Positions 49,799-61,030 of a stretch of 64,000 bases of DNA are shown one piece after another. Source of the stretch: Cycas panzhihuaensis. Taxonomy: Eukaryota; Cycadophyta. A program made the position numbers and the translations under genes. The first letter of the stretch is position 1. Every line of letters starts with the position of its first letter. The stretch covers positions 122,147,741-122,211,740 of the forward strand of contig CM041465.1 of NCBI GenBank assembly GCA_023213395.1, given 5' to 3'. A model generated the notes under the pieces. That model did not search any database, had not been told where the DNA came from, and saw only the letters and a list, made by a program, of their open reading frames with translations.

Positions 49799-50543
49799 TG
49801 TTAGGATCAAATTAGAGACTTATGCACCCAAAAGAATGATCATACAACAAATAAGGATTAATATGATTGGATAAACATAGGAGAATTGCTCAGCAAGCAT
49901 CTAGGATGAGGGATGCATGACTTAGAAGCAGAAATAGGGCATGAACATATCTAACAATAAGCATAGAACATTGTGTATTCCGTCACAGAAATACACAATA
50001 GACACAAAATACACGTGGAACGCTCAAAACAGAAGCAAGCCACGTGGACAGAATCATACAGATGCACATGTGGAAGACCAACAAACATGACGATTAACCT
50101 ATGGATTAATTATCGAAGGGCATGCATTACGGGAAATAAATGGTTGTAACTTCTGGTCACAACCATTCCCCAACAAGTACGCATATCTCACTTGAGTATA
50201 CTCACACAGCCATTTTAGTGTGAGAGTCATTTGATCTTATGTCATATTCTCAAGGGTGAGAGTTGAGTTTAGAGATCTTTTGCGACAATATTACATGAGA
50301 AAATGAGATGTAAAATAGTGATTTTGTTTAATAAAAAACCAAAGTTACAAGGAACGTATGTCTTCTATGTGTTTCTATTGATATGATGATAAGTGTATGA
50401 TATTATGATATGATTATGTTTACATTGTGGATTTATGAGGCGTGTTCTAACATTGACCCGCATGTTGACCATGAGCCCAATCTAGGCTACAGTGGAAAAA
50501 CCTTGACTAGTGCATGCTCCTAAGAGCCAAGATAGAGTCAACA
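49799..50543 (+). repeat. 3' LTR of gypsy G
   Basis: Begins TGTTAGGATCAAATTAG and ends near GTCAACA. It aligns with 25782-26539. The palindromic segments of the 5' LTR are present here in diverged but still paired form (GGTTGTAAC with GGTCACAACC). Confidence 0.88.
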
Positions 50544-50836
50544 AAACAGGCATATGCAGTGCCCAACATGTCCACCTAACCATGGATGGCTTCAACACGA
50601 GTCTAACACGGTTTGAAGAGTGCCCAATATTGATTTTAAATCTCGAACTGTGAAAAAAATCTTATTGAGTGAAATCCACCTCCTCAACCACCATTGCATT
50701 GCTGCGTTACTCTTCTGGTTATTAGAAAAAATTAAAATCATCAAAATTGAACTCTCAGTGTTACCAAGCAGCGTTTGATCTTATCACTTCCACTCAACTT
50801 TGCCTTAGTTGTATACTACGTTCAACTCTCATACCA
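50544..50836 (-). other. Copia A leader, right part, with primer binding site
   Basis: Copia A sequence resumes after gypsy G. At its right end the minus strand reads TGGTATGAGAG (50826-50836), a Met-tRNA-type primer binding site abutting A's 5' LTR. Confidence 0.75.
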
Positions 50837-51127
50837 TGTGAAGAAACATGAAACATGCATGTATTCTGAATTACAGGATTTTGATCATACACAACAAATA
50901 ATGATAAAGAACACAAATATATTGTATACAATATTTTATGTAAAAAACCCTTTCAAAAAATCTTGAATAATTTTTTAATGGATTCAGAGGTTATTCATAA
51001 TCTCCCAAATAGTACATCCATCCTAAATGGTTGTGACCCTCCAAAATATTCAAAACTTTTTGTTTTGTGTTAATTAATCCACATTTAACAATAACCATTT
51101 GGCTTAGCATTAACTACCATGCTAACA
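50837..51127 (-). repeat. 5' LTR of copia A
   Basis: Plus-strand reading starts TGTGAAGAAAC and ends ATGCTAACA. It aligns with 13095-13424 apart from a deletion of about 40 bp. ATATT follows at 51128-51132. Confidence 0.9.
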
Positions 51128-51151
51128 ATATTTTCTGAAGAAGAGAGAAAT

Positions 51152-51668
51152 TGTAATAATCCTAAAACTAGTATTAAATTGGTAGTGAAGTTAATATTTT
51201 AAATTATTATTATTAAGAAGTCAATTTTTCAAAGAAATTCATTTTAGCACCTATAAATAGGGGAAACCCTAACTCATGATGTGTGATTTATTTTATGATG
51301 AGTTAATATTTGGATATGGCACTTTGGTGCTTGACAAATCTACCTCATCTATTGTTCTAACAAATACTTTTGATATTGATCTATTGAATACATAATTTAT
51401 GAATATAATCTATTACAATCTATTGTTTTTTACTAAATATTTGGAGTTGGGTCCATCATATGCATGGGGGTTAATGGAGGCAAACATGAAAATTTGTGTC
51501 ATCTCTTTGGATAAATAGTGCCTCCTCCTTTGTATGAAGGTTAGTCAATTATCAAATTCATATTCCTCGTTGAAGAATAACTCAATTTACTTGGCTTTCA
51601 TTGGGCTTTCTTGTTGTTTACTTACAGACCTTGTGGAACTATAAATAACTTATGTAAGTCCTATTACA
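51152..51668 (+). repeat. Left LTR of element F (3' half supported)
   Basis: Starts TGTAATAATCC (tentative) and ends TATTACA, then AG and the primer-site-like sequence. Only 51458-51668 is supported by homology to the right LTR. Confidence 0.6.
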
Positions 51669-52759
51669 AGTGCTATCAAAGTGAGCATCTTACACATTGC
51701 TTGGTGAAACTTTCAATCACTTTATGTTAATTATTTTCATCCACTACATTCTTGCAATCGACAATGTCTCAATTCATTTACCCTCTACATTGTTTCAATG
51801 TCTCTAGATCAATTTTCCAATTGTTTCCCTCCTTTTCATATTTTTATTACCATTTGCTTTGCTCTCTAACTAGCCATAGACATGGCTTTGTAGTTCTTGC
51901 AAGTAAACTACAAAATCTCCTTCATATTCACCCATTTCAAATCCCTGAGCATCATTGTTATCAACCAAGCATAAGACAATATAGATTGGTATGTAGGAAA
52001 CATTAAATAGTGGAGTGATAATCGAAAGCGGCTTCTGAAGTGGAATGTAGCAATTGGATTTGTTGTTTTAGCCTCACCTAGAAGCTATGGACCTTGATGA
52101 ATCCCTCACACAATCCCTATAAGCATCCCAGAAGTGTACACAACCCACTCCATGTTTGAACCCCTCACAACATTGTCCTAACATCTTGCATTATCCAAAT
52201 AACAAAAACCTCCATGCAAACCATTAATGACGAGTTTTTCCTAAGTGGGTTTAGTTGGTGACTGACAAATCAACCATTTTTATAACCTCAAATCCTCTAG
52301 CATTCAATTTAACATGATCTTATCACTAGCAAAACATGTCGTAGTAGCTAACATTAAGACAAACGATGTCACCCTTACTTTGGCAAATAATTTTTATTTT
52401 ACAAAATTTAATTCAAATCAAATTATATGCACCCATTTTAGCCCCCTCATCTTCTAGCCAATGCTCATATGCACTATAGAACATGGCTAGGTTCATTTTG
52501 CAAAGGAGAGAGAGCCTAGTCTTAAATGCCATCTCAAAGTTTTAGTACCCACCTATGCATTTTAAGACATAACTCTCACATGCAATCTCAAAATTCAATT
52601 CCATTTAAATTATTGGAATCCATGTTCTATTGACTTCAATTTGAGCTATTATGTGATCCCTTTTGGAGCTATTTAGTATCAGATTTTAATATGTGAAAAC
52701 GGGTCTTATAAGATCAAGATGGTTTATATTATAGTTTTTCGCATTATTGAGTTCAATTT

Positions 52760-53230
52760 TGAGGCCATTTGGACATTGGCTTGCAAGCCATTACTCTTGA
52801 GGTTATGGTCCTTATTTTCTTGTGCGGAGGGGGAAAAGAAAAAGAAAATTATGGTATGGCATTGGACTCTAGCCAAGACAAAATTTTGCTACTTAGTTTT
52901 CACGGTTTTGTCAATTTTGATGACTGGAATGCAAACCTACTAACATTCTTCAAGTCAATCAAATTGAAGAATGAATATGAGAAGATTAAAGAGAGTTTCA
53001 TGCACTTGAAAGATGGTCTCGTGCAGTGGGCACAATCTTGGCACTCCGAATACAATATGGCTTATTGAGATGACTTAATTCCAACTTTTTTACAACATGT
53101 TGAAGGAGATATTTCTATTCAAAATATACTAAAAAAGGTAGAGGCCAAATAGGAAGTAGAACATCTCGTTGATCATGTCGACAACCTAAAGGCCCTATTA
53201 CATAACCACTTGTGGCTTACGAAACTTGCT
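52760..53230 (+). pseudogene. Element F gag-like fragment
   Basis: The 99-codon frame 52769-53068 contains FHGFVNFDDWNANLLTFFKS, NEYEKIKESFMHLKDGLVQW and SWHSEYNMAY, the FxGxxxFxxW...YF...HLxGxAxxW pattern of a retrotransposon gag core. After one stop it continues as LIPTFLQHVEGD and EVEHLVDHVDNLKALLHN. The last block recurs near 55720. Confidence 0.65.
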
Positions 53231-53240
53231 CACATATATC

Positions 53241-53600
53241 TGTGTCTAAGGCTATCATTGCTTAGTGGTTGTCATTAATTTGTATGTGCGAGATTGTTTG
53301 TAACTACCAATAGAATTGAAGACCGTTTGTCCTGCAAATGGTGTTGGTCGAAAGGTGGTCTCTTTTGCCTATTTAAGGCCTAATCTTTGTAAAAGAAGAT
53401 TGTTATGTATTTTGTATCTCATTTGACATTGTACTTCAGTACACTTCGGTGCTCATAAGCTTTCTTTCATGTCCATGTAAGTGTTTATTCTGTGTATTTT
53501 GCATATTTCACTCAATAAAGTGGTTTGTTGTTTTCCTACTATGTTTTTTGTTTCTTTTGCATTGCAAACTTAAGGATGATTGCTAAGAAGGAACTTGCTA
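53241..53600 (+). repeat. Unpartnered LTR-like sequence with primer binding site
   Basis: It ends with AG spacer and TGGTATCAGACC (53603-53614), ten of twelve bases matching the Met-tRNA site. A caataaag polyadenylation-like signal lies near 53513. The start at 53241 is tentative and no second copy was found. Confidence 0.4.
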
Positions 53601-53614
53601 AGTGGTATCAGACC

Positions 53615-54380
53615 AAGGTGTTGAATTCAACAGAAGCAGCCAAGTAGATCAAAATGAACGGAAAAAAAGGGGAAAATTTCACTTTCCCTTGGTGAATCTC
53701 TCAAACCCTCATTTTACAAATCAATTCTATTATTTGGTTTATTCTATTCTCAAGTAGTCAATTGCAAGTGGGTAGTAGGAGTCAAGGTCCCACCCATCCC
53801 CTTCCCTAGTGGTTAGGTAGAGACCCTGTCTTGGGGGTCTTTAAACATCATGGGGATCTGTTATTCTAGGTTAAGTGTGCAAGGGTACACGCCAGTACGT
53901 GAAACAAGATGGATCATACTGCTTATACAAATCTCAGACTAAACCCAACTACGGGATTGAGCCTCTATGTACCTTCAAGTATATCAAAGAACCCTCATAA
54001 GCTCCCCTACCTTACTTAGTGGTTAGCATTGGGAAATTACTCCTCGCGAATACCCCAACACAAATGTCGTGGCTATGAGTATAGATTTTCTTCATAGTTG
54101 GTGTCCTAAAAAATTGGGTCGAACAATAGAAATGACTAAAAATTTTATCTAGGGACTCATAGAACTAGGTGCACCTATTTCTTAAGTCTTACTTATTTTG
54201 GTATCCCCATGGTCAAAAATCTGCTCAAAGAAGAGGGTTACACAAATAATAAAATGAAAATTCCCTCAACATAATCTGCGACTGTCATAATTTTGCAAGA
54301 TACCTTATAATTGTTGAACATCCGCAAGATAATTTGAATAGAAAAAACATAGAAATTACAATATTAATAAAACAACAGCA
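53615..54380. other. No gene recognised
   Basis: Stretch between the unpartnered LTR-like sequence and the 226-bp duplication, with no open frame above 60 codons carrying a recognisable domain. Confidence 0.5.
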
Positions 54381-54832
54381 CCGACTGGTATTGAAGACAT
54401 AACAACATCATAACTCTGACTTGTAGAATAGAGACAACAATAGAACATCTCCAACTTTTCTATCTAAACCTTCAACTCATAGTATGATCCCCACACCTAG
54501 TCTTTCAGTCTAGAATCTACCCTTAAAAAAGAAACAAAAAATAAGAAGGTGACCCCACCTAATCCATAAGGTCATTACAAGAAATACTTCTATGATTTGG
54601 ATGAAACCGACTGGTATTGCAGACACAACAACATGATAACTCTAACTTGTAGAGTAGAAACAACAATAGAACATCTCCAACTTTACTATCTAAACCTTCA
54701 ACTCATAGTATGATCCCCACACCTAGTCTCTCAGTCTAGAATCTACCCTTAAAAAAGAAACAAAAAATAAGAAGGCCGCCCCACCTAATCCATAAGGTCA
54801 TTACAAGAAATACTTCTCTGATTTGGATGAAA
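54381..54832. repeat. 226-bp tandem duplication
   Basis: 54381-54606 and 54607-54832 align end to end with about 12 mismatches (about 5%). This is less divergence than any LTR pair here, so the duplication is comparatively recent. Non-coding. Confidence 0.93.
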
Positions 54833-55260
54833 CCTACACTAGCAAACTCCAAAAAAAAGAGAATATCAGGCTATAAATTTCACTTAGTCACATATACACC
54901 TTATTTTAATTTGTGCATCGTGTTGATCATTGTGGGCTAGGTCAACCTCATCCCAATTTTTCAGCGAAAAATGGCAAGTGGGTCCCACCGACCCAAAAAT
55001 CACACAAATCTCACATCATTCTCATAAGCTCATTGTGCTCGTCGTGATGAACTACGTGAGATTATTACCTCTTTTTCACCCCATCTATGAATTATTGTAC
55101 TCCAGGAGTTAATAGGGTATAGACACCTCTAACACTCCCATTCCCTTCTACATCAATCCCCAACTCCTTAATCCCTTTCAACCTCTTTCCCCTTTTGGTA
55201 CCACCCTTCTTCTGGATTTGTTCCCCTTTATACTTATTGTAACATTGAATTGTTCTTCAA

Positions 55261-55770
55261 TGGCTCCCCCAACACAGGCCAATTGCATACAAGCATTAAA
55301 GGCACACTTTGAGGGAATATCTCAAACTCTTGCTCACTTAAAACAAGTGGTTTCAAGCATTGCTACTCTTTCACAAGAAACAACATGCTTGAGACAAGTT
55401 ATTCAACAAATACAGGATTTAGAGTGACCAACGACAAGATGACATAGACTAGAAATTCAAGAAGATACTCTAACAACTAGCAGCCAACTCCAATAACTCG
55501 TCTACATCCCACCCAAAAGACCCCTCACCCTCACTTGCTAGAGCACTACCCCCTCCTCCATCAAGGCAGCCACAATTCAATCATAAGATTACAATCCCTA
55601 CGTTCAACCCAAATCTCAACAAGGATTCTTCCCGAAGTTGGATCAATAAGTTGGAGTTTGTCTTCTCATTAAATCCGATGTTCCCAACAAGATAGATCAC
55701 ATTTGCCTCAATCCATAAGAAGAATATCTCGTTGATCATGTTGATAGCTTAGAGGGTCCCTCAAAAGAAG
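55261..55770 (+). pseudogene. Element F gag N-terminal remnant
   Basis: Starts MAPPTQANCIQALKAHFEGI, a coiled-coil-like N-terminus as in gypsy gag. It continues after stops with KITIPTFNPNLNKDSSRSW and NKLEFVFSLN, a gag-core-like block. It ends with YLVDHVDSLEG, matching the block near 53170, so two gag copies or a rearranged one are present. Confidence 0.6.
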
Positions 55771-55772
55771 AA

Positions 55773-56243
55773 ATGGAGGGGACCATCCCTCCTCTTTCAC
55801 TCACTATTGTTGAAAACCTTGAAACCCCTTATTTACCAACATCAAAGGAAATTGAAATTCCTTTTGGGATTACATGTGTACAGAATGATAAGGGTGTTAC
55901 ACCTTATATAGATACTATACACGATGAAATTTTGCATGACAATCTGGATTCTTCCCCTCTATAAAATCACTTTATTGAACAAAACCAATGCACTGCAACG
56001 CAATATGGGAGTAAAAATCTAAATTTTCAAATAGGAAATCCACTAGCACGTACATTGGGCCCGCATCTAAATTTCCAATTTTATGAATTGCCATTCTACT
56101 ATAGTATAGACCACATCTCTTTGGCACACAACTCCCATTCAATAGGGAATGTGTATGAGCAATATCAATCTCCTTTAACAACAAGTGTAACAACAATTTC
56201 TACATTTCAATACAAGGATGAAACATCAACTTTGGACATCTAG
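55773..56243 (+). pseudogene. Element F unidentified open segment before 3' LTR
   Basis: Frames 55773-55964 and 56055-56243 are nearly continuous in the same reading direction (MEGTIPPLSLTIVENLETPY; NFQFYELPFYYSIDHISLAH). No domain was recognised. The position just before the polypurine tract fits the end of an element's coding region. Confidence 0.4.
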
Positions 56244-56310
56244 ACAACAGTGGGATGTAGTAATGTATATCTTGTACCTTTCCATTGATGGTTGAGAGTA
56301 ATCATCTCTT

Positions 56311-56683
56311 AAAGGGAAAGGGTTTGTAACACGCCTCATACCTTAATACAATAAATAAGTGAAACTAATTAAATTACGATTAGTTGTAATAGCATCATGC
56401 ACATGCACTAGGTTTAATAATACGCACAATGATTAATAGTGTATTAGCCCTAGGGTTAATATTAGTGGCATGGGATTTAACAGAAGCAAACAAGAAGTTT
56501 TGTGCCCTCTCTTTGCATACATAATGCCTTCCTCTTTGAACAGAGGTTAATTAATTATCAAGTATCAAATTCATATTCTTCATTGAAGAATAACTCAATT
56601 TACTTGGCTTTTATTTGGCTTTTTTTTGTTGTTTAATTACAGATCTTGTAGAACTGTAGGTAATGGATGGGAATTCCATTACA
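56311..56683 (+). repeat. Polypurine tract and right LTR of element F
   Basis: Purine tract at 56311-56324, then TGTAACACGCC at 56325. The LTR ends CCATTACA. Its 3' 210 bp match 51458-51668. Confidence 0.7.
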
Positions 56684-58189
56684 AGGGATGACACAACTTA
56701 ATATCTGTTGCCTACACTCTAAAAATGCTCCGTGAAAAAGTCATTTACCATGGACTTTCCACGTTGTGATGTTCCATCTTTGGTATGCTGGGGCACCAAT
56801 CTACAAGTTCTCTATGCCGCAACACTTCTTACACGTTTGTTATCGTGAATAGGTATATATGTTGGCATATACAGAAGTCTAGTTGGAACCTTTACAGCAT
56901 TAATACTCCAAGTGTCTTACATTCATCCATATGGACTAGATACTGCATAGAATAAATGCCTTTGGCTCCAATATCAAGCACAATGTGAGACTAGCCACAT
57001 ATTCCAGCCTAGGGCCTGTAATCGATCAAGTGGTGTGAACCATGGGCTTCCAGACATGTACCTTCATTAATCATTAACCATAATTAATCATGTGACTCTC
57101 TACATTAACACTTCACACTCAACTTACTACCACTAACCATAGTTATCCTAGAATACACAAATAGTCCTTGGCCTATGCTCCTGTATATTTCATATGCTCT
57201 ATTATATGCCAAACCTGCATACATCAATATGCCTTGCTATGTACTAGTATTGCATGTATCAGTTCGCCCTTCACATCTTCAGCCTATGGGCCCACCTCCA
57301 GCCAGCCAATTGGTATGCATGTTAACCTACCAGCCTGTATGCCCTCTTGCCACCAGCTGTCTGCCTTATGTCTGATGGAATCCAGCCATGGCAGCTTGCA
57401 GGTATACAACGTGCTTTTCTTGTCTTTTTAAACCTTTTTATTAGATTTAACCAATGCCTAATAAATCATTCGTGAGATTTGAAGCTTACAAACCTAGTAA
57501 AAGTGATCACTGTTCACAACTAGATACAACCTTGCAAATTGCAATGACTATAATTTTTCACAAGCTCTGAAGGTGGTGCGAGGGAAGAACACCTTAATTT
57601 CTGCAAATATGCCTCTAGCAACAGGCTTACAGGATCACCCAACAGTTAATTTGTTTCGAGCTGTGCAGAATTAAACCATGAAGAATATACTGATTTACAA
57701 GGACAAAAGGACTTAACAAAAATATGTAACCTATAGACTATTTTATTGGACTTGAGCTATGAAACTTTTTATAAAACAAAGCAACAAAAAAATGCAAAGA
57801 AAAGCCAGCTCTCCAGAATAACTACATTTTTCTACACCCTGTTGCCTTGTCTAATTCCTGTGTTCTTTGGAAACAGGATGATCTCCTTGGAATATTGAAA
57901 TTCAACCTCATTACAAAGAGTTTAAGATCACGGAAAGAATACGAGTATCATGACAAAGGGGAATATACATGCAATGACATTTCCCACATGTCAAAGTTTA
58001 CAGACATTAGTTATATAGATTGCTTTATGCATTTCTGACCAACAAAATCATCTTTATAAAAGAACGAACCATGAATCACACCAAAGACTGAACCCAATGG
58101 ATTTCAATAGTTGTAAAGAAAACCAGCAACTAACCAGTCTACATATCCTACACAAGTGTGAAAATAATAAGTTCAAAACTAATACAAAT
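56684..58189. other. Intergenic; includes probable 3' UTR of the NUMOD3 gene
   Basis: No gene in 56684-57700. A minus-strand AATAAA (57742-57747) could end the gene's transcript with a 3' UTR of about 440 nt. The paired + strand frames at 57168-57431 are overlapping shadows without a domain. Confidence 0.45.
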
Positions 58190-61030
58190 TTAATTATCTT
58201 TCGCCCCAATCAATCTTCCACACACCCATATTTTCTTGACATTCTTTTCTGAACTTAAAATACCATCATTTCCCATCTGGATGTGTCTTCTCTCAGATTT
58301 TCCAGCAATGTTCTGAGTGAAGCATTCATAATCAATAGAATTCACTTCTACAGGCAACATAATATCTTTCCTGATGTTCTGCAAGGAATTTGCCTCAAGT
58401 TTCCTAGCAGTCTCCTCCTTTGTAGGCTTATAAGCCATAGTAGCATGACTTACTTCCATAGAAGGATCTCCAGAATTTGCTTCTGAAGATAACACAATTT
58501 CCTTTCCAATCTTCTCATTATGTCTTGACTTGAGTTTCACAATGGTATCTTCTGCTGTAGGTTTACCATTCACAAGCACAGAGTTAACATAATTGAGGAG
58601 ATTTGTAGCACCTATTTCCATCCGGTGCCTCTGTTCATAAGCATTTTGCGATATGTTTCTAGTCAATCTACCATTCAAGGAATCTTCCACTGTAGAATTA
58701 TAAGCATCATATTCACTGGAAAATTTCCCATTGTTGCACATAGATGACTGACACATACCATTCCCATCACCAAGTCCAGGGATCGCAGATGCAGTCATGT
58801 GAGAGTTGTAAGGGTCAGATTGTAAGGCTTCTGCATCAACGCATGTTGTAGGCCTTTTTTGCAAAACAGATGTAGCAGCAGTGGACTCGACACTTCGCAT
58901 TGATCGTACTGCTTCAGCCAGAAGCTTCCGAGTTTCAAACAGAGAAGCCTGTGCTGTAGCATCCCTAACAGCTGCAGTCTCCAATGCTTTGGCAGCCTTT
59001 TCAGCCTCTGCTATTAGCAACCTGTTCACACAAGTACATAGCAACATATGGATTCAATGCATTTGTTCTTCTAGCACAATGTTCTACAGCCTCCTTATCC
59101 TTTCATTGTAGAGGAAGTGCACATGCACCAAAGATAACGATAAAGAAGTTCACATCCAAACTTGAAATTCTAACTGTCTTCACCTTGCCCGCTCAGTCGC
59201 TTCTCTTTTCTTTGCTTCCATGGATGCTCGGTTTGCTCGGAGTTGTTTTATCATCTCTAATTTTGCCCCTATGAGTGGGTCCACATACGGAGCAGGAGAT
59301 TTCTTTTTGTAGCTGGAAAGTACTTTTAAATATTTCCGTTTTTTACCCATGGTCTCAGGAGCAATAGATTTATCACCCACTGTTACAATTGGTTTCCTGG
59401 CAGCTCTTCGGCGAGCCGATGATGGTCTGGTTCCATGAAATTTCTGCATGCCTAAGCGCACCCTCTGCTGATAATCCTGAAAGTAGATTGGAAAATTCAA
59501 ATGCTCTAAAATCTAGCAGAAGACCAAGAATACACTGCTTTGCATAGTGTGCTCACAAATGAGAATTTTTTTATTGAAAAATGGAAAAAAAAAAAAGAGA
59601 TGTGAACATGCCTCTTAAGATTTCACTAATGCCCTTACAGGATCTGCCCATTTGGCTCTGATTGCCTCTGATATTTTCTTTCTGTGGTCAGCCGATTTAG
59701 CCCCCCTCTTGTATCCACGCTTCTCCTCTTCCTTTGCCTTCATAATTGCAATAGCCTCCAACCATTCTTGATGCAATTTTGCTTTTAGAATTTCATAGTC
59801 ATTCCAGCCTAATTCGTTCTCACCATCATCACCCCTTCTAGCGGCTTCTGCGATGCTTTCTTCCCATTGAAGAAAACATGTTTCTTGTAACAACAACTTC
59901 TCACGGCGTTGTTTGTATCCTCTTCTCACTGCCATTCCAATTTTTGCCCTAGTTTCCTCACTGCACAAACAGATCTTTGATTATCAGTTCAACAGGTGCA
60001 ATGCTAAAGAGAACACAACAATCAAGAAGGAGATCTATAAGTTATCCAGGAAGAGGAAGAGAGAGGTCTAACATACCAATGGTTTAAATTTGTTCATATA
60101 ACCAATTTAAGGGTGTATATTATGCATATTTTCGTAGGCCATTGATCTCAAAGAAGTTCAAATATATCTACTTTCCAACCCAGTAGGTAATATACAACAT
60201 AAGCAACGAGCTTTATGGTCCCAAAACAAAACCATGTGCTTACCTCTGAGGATGGGCACAGTTTATAAGTTTCTCCCTAATCTGCAAATCCAAGCAATAG
60301 CTAACACAATCAGGTAAACACAAGAGAATGCCACATTGAGAACGCATTAAAATACATTTCTTTGCACATCTTAACAGCTCTTTGATTTTCAAAAGAATAT
60401 CCACTTCTTACATGACATCACCTTGGGGTTTTGCATTGCCTGCTTGGTTCTCTCTCGTATTCGTGCAATTGTTTCTGCATGTCAACAAAATCCATTTATG
60501 TTGCATGAGCCTCAGAACCGGAAAACCCCCATGTAAAATGTAAGATAATGTAGTCTAAAAGCATATGCCCTTGGAGGTCAAGAACAACCTCCAAGACCTT
60601 GAAACGAATGCGAGATCTGAACCAATCCTGCTGAAGCAGAATGGAGTTTACCTGGGCTGTGCTTTTTGCCTTTGTTCCAGGGTACTTTCCCTGTATTAGC
60701 TTTACTAATCCTCAATCTTCTTTTCCTCTCCCTACAATCCACTTCTGCCATTTCTTCAACAGAGACCGGGTTTGATTCACTCTCTAATCCCCTATCTAAA
60801 TTACTGCTGTGTCCATCTTCCTCTTCTCGTTGTACAATGGGGAGGGTCTTTTCCATCGACATAGCAGTTGCAACAACCTTTATAACAGCGGATCCCGGAA
60901 CTGCCAAATGCCCGGATCTGTAACCCCATTGCCTCGAAACTCCTGAACCGGTCTTCCATTTTGAAGATAGCTTATTCTTTTCAGCGTAAACAACCTTCAC
61001 CAAATTTCTTCCATGAGAGATCGGACACAT
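58190..61030 (-). CDS. Nuclear NUMOD3-motif protein, six exons, predicted 638 aa
   Basis: Exons (minus): 60652-61030, 60422-60474, 60244-60281, 59639-59960, 59184-59476, 58190-59021. All introns are GT-AG (about 140-283 bp). Exons total 1917 nt, divisible by three, with no internal stop. The protein has a basic, transit-peptide-like N-terminus. NUMOD3-like repeats follow at about 115-140 (GKVPWNKGKKHSPETIARIR), 154-172 (HPQSEETRAKIGMAVRRG) and 245-261 (KSADHRKKISEAIRAKW). An Ala/Glu/Lys-rich helix lies at about 340-405 and the tail is weakly conserved. NUMOD3 is a DNA-binding module of homing endonucleases; a plant family carries it without a nuclease domain, and its function is unknown to me. 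The start at 61030 is the first in-frame Met after a stop; an upstream exon cannot be excluded. Location in plastid or mitochondrion is inferred. Confidence 0.9.

Larger units (their letters stand above)
25782..50543 (+). mobile_element. Ty3/gypsy element G, inserted in the leader of copia A (about 10.4 kb without inserts)
   Basis: LTRs of 758 bp (25782-26539) and 745 bp (49799-50543) in direct orientation flank a gag, protease, RT, RNase H, integrase order on the + strand. RT before RNase H before integrase is the Ty3/gypsy arrangement. Copia C and copia D (the latter carrying E) interrupt RT between 31656 and 46063. The flanks CAATA (25777-25781) and AAACA (50544-50548) match at only 3 of 5 positions, so the TSD is not clean. 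LTR divergence is about 18% over the part compared. Confidence 0.88.
13095..51127 (-). mobile_element. Copia element A, outermost element of the nest (about 6.0 kb without inserts)
   Basis: A minus-strand Ty1/copia element. Its two LTRs (13095-13424 and 50837-51127) lie 38 kb apart because B (15634-22883) and gypsy G (25782-50543) inserted into it. ATATT at 13090-13094 and at 51128-51132 is a perfect TSD. The primer binding site lies inside the right LTR and the polypurine tract inside the left LTR, both in minus orientation. Subtracting the inserts gives about 6.0 kb, normal for copia. The coding order gag, protease, integrase, RT, RNase H is collinear across both insertions. LTR divergence is roughly 17% by eye, plus a deletion of about 40 bp in the right LTR. 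Confidence 0.9.
51152..56683 (+). mobile_element. Gypsy-like element F, rearranged
   Basis: Homologous ends in the same orientation: 51458-51668 matches 56471-56683 (shared words include tcttcattgaagaataactc and tcaatttacttggctt). A primer-site-like TGCTATCAAAGT (51671-51682) follows the left copy, and a purine tract (aaagggaaagggt) precedes TGTAACACGCC at 56325. Gag-like remnants lie between, but no pol was recognised. The first 300 bp of the left LTR do not match the right LTR, and no TSD was found, so the outer limits are uncertain. Confidence 0.6.

Noticed and set aside
25777-50548. CAATA/AAACA as the TSD of gypsy G
   Set aside because: Only 3 of 5 positions match, which is not enough to call.
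58283-60923. Plus-strand ORFs over the NUMOD3 gene
   Set aside because: They are antisense shadows of exons that assemble in phase on the minus strand.
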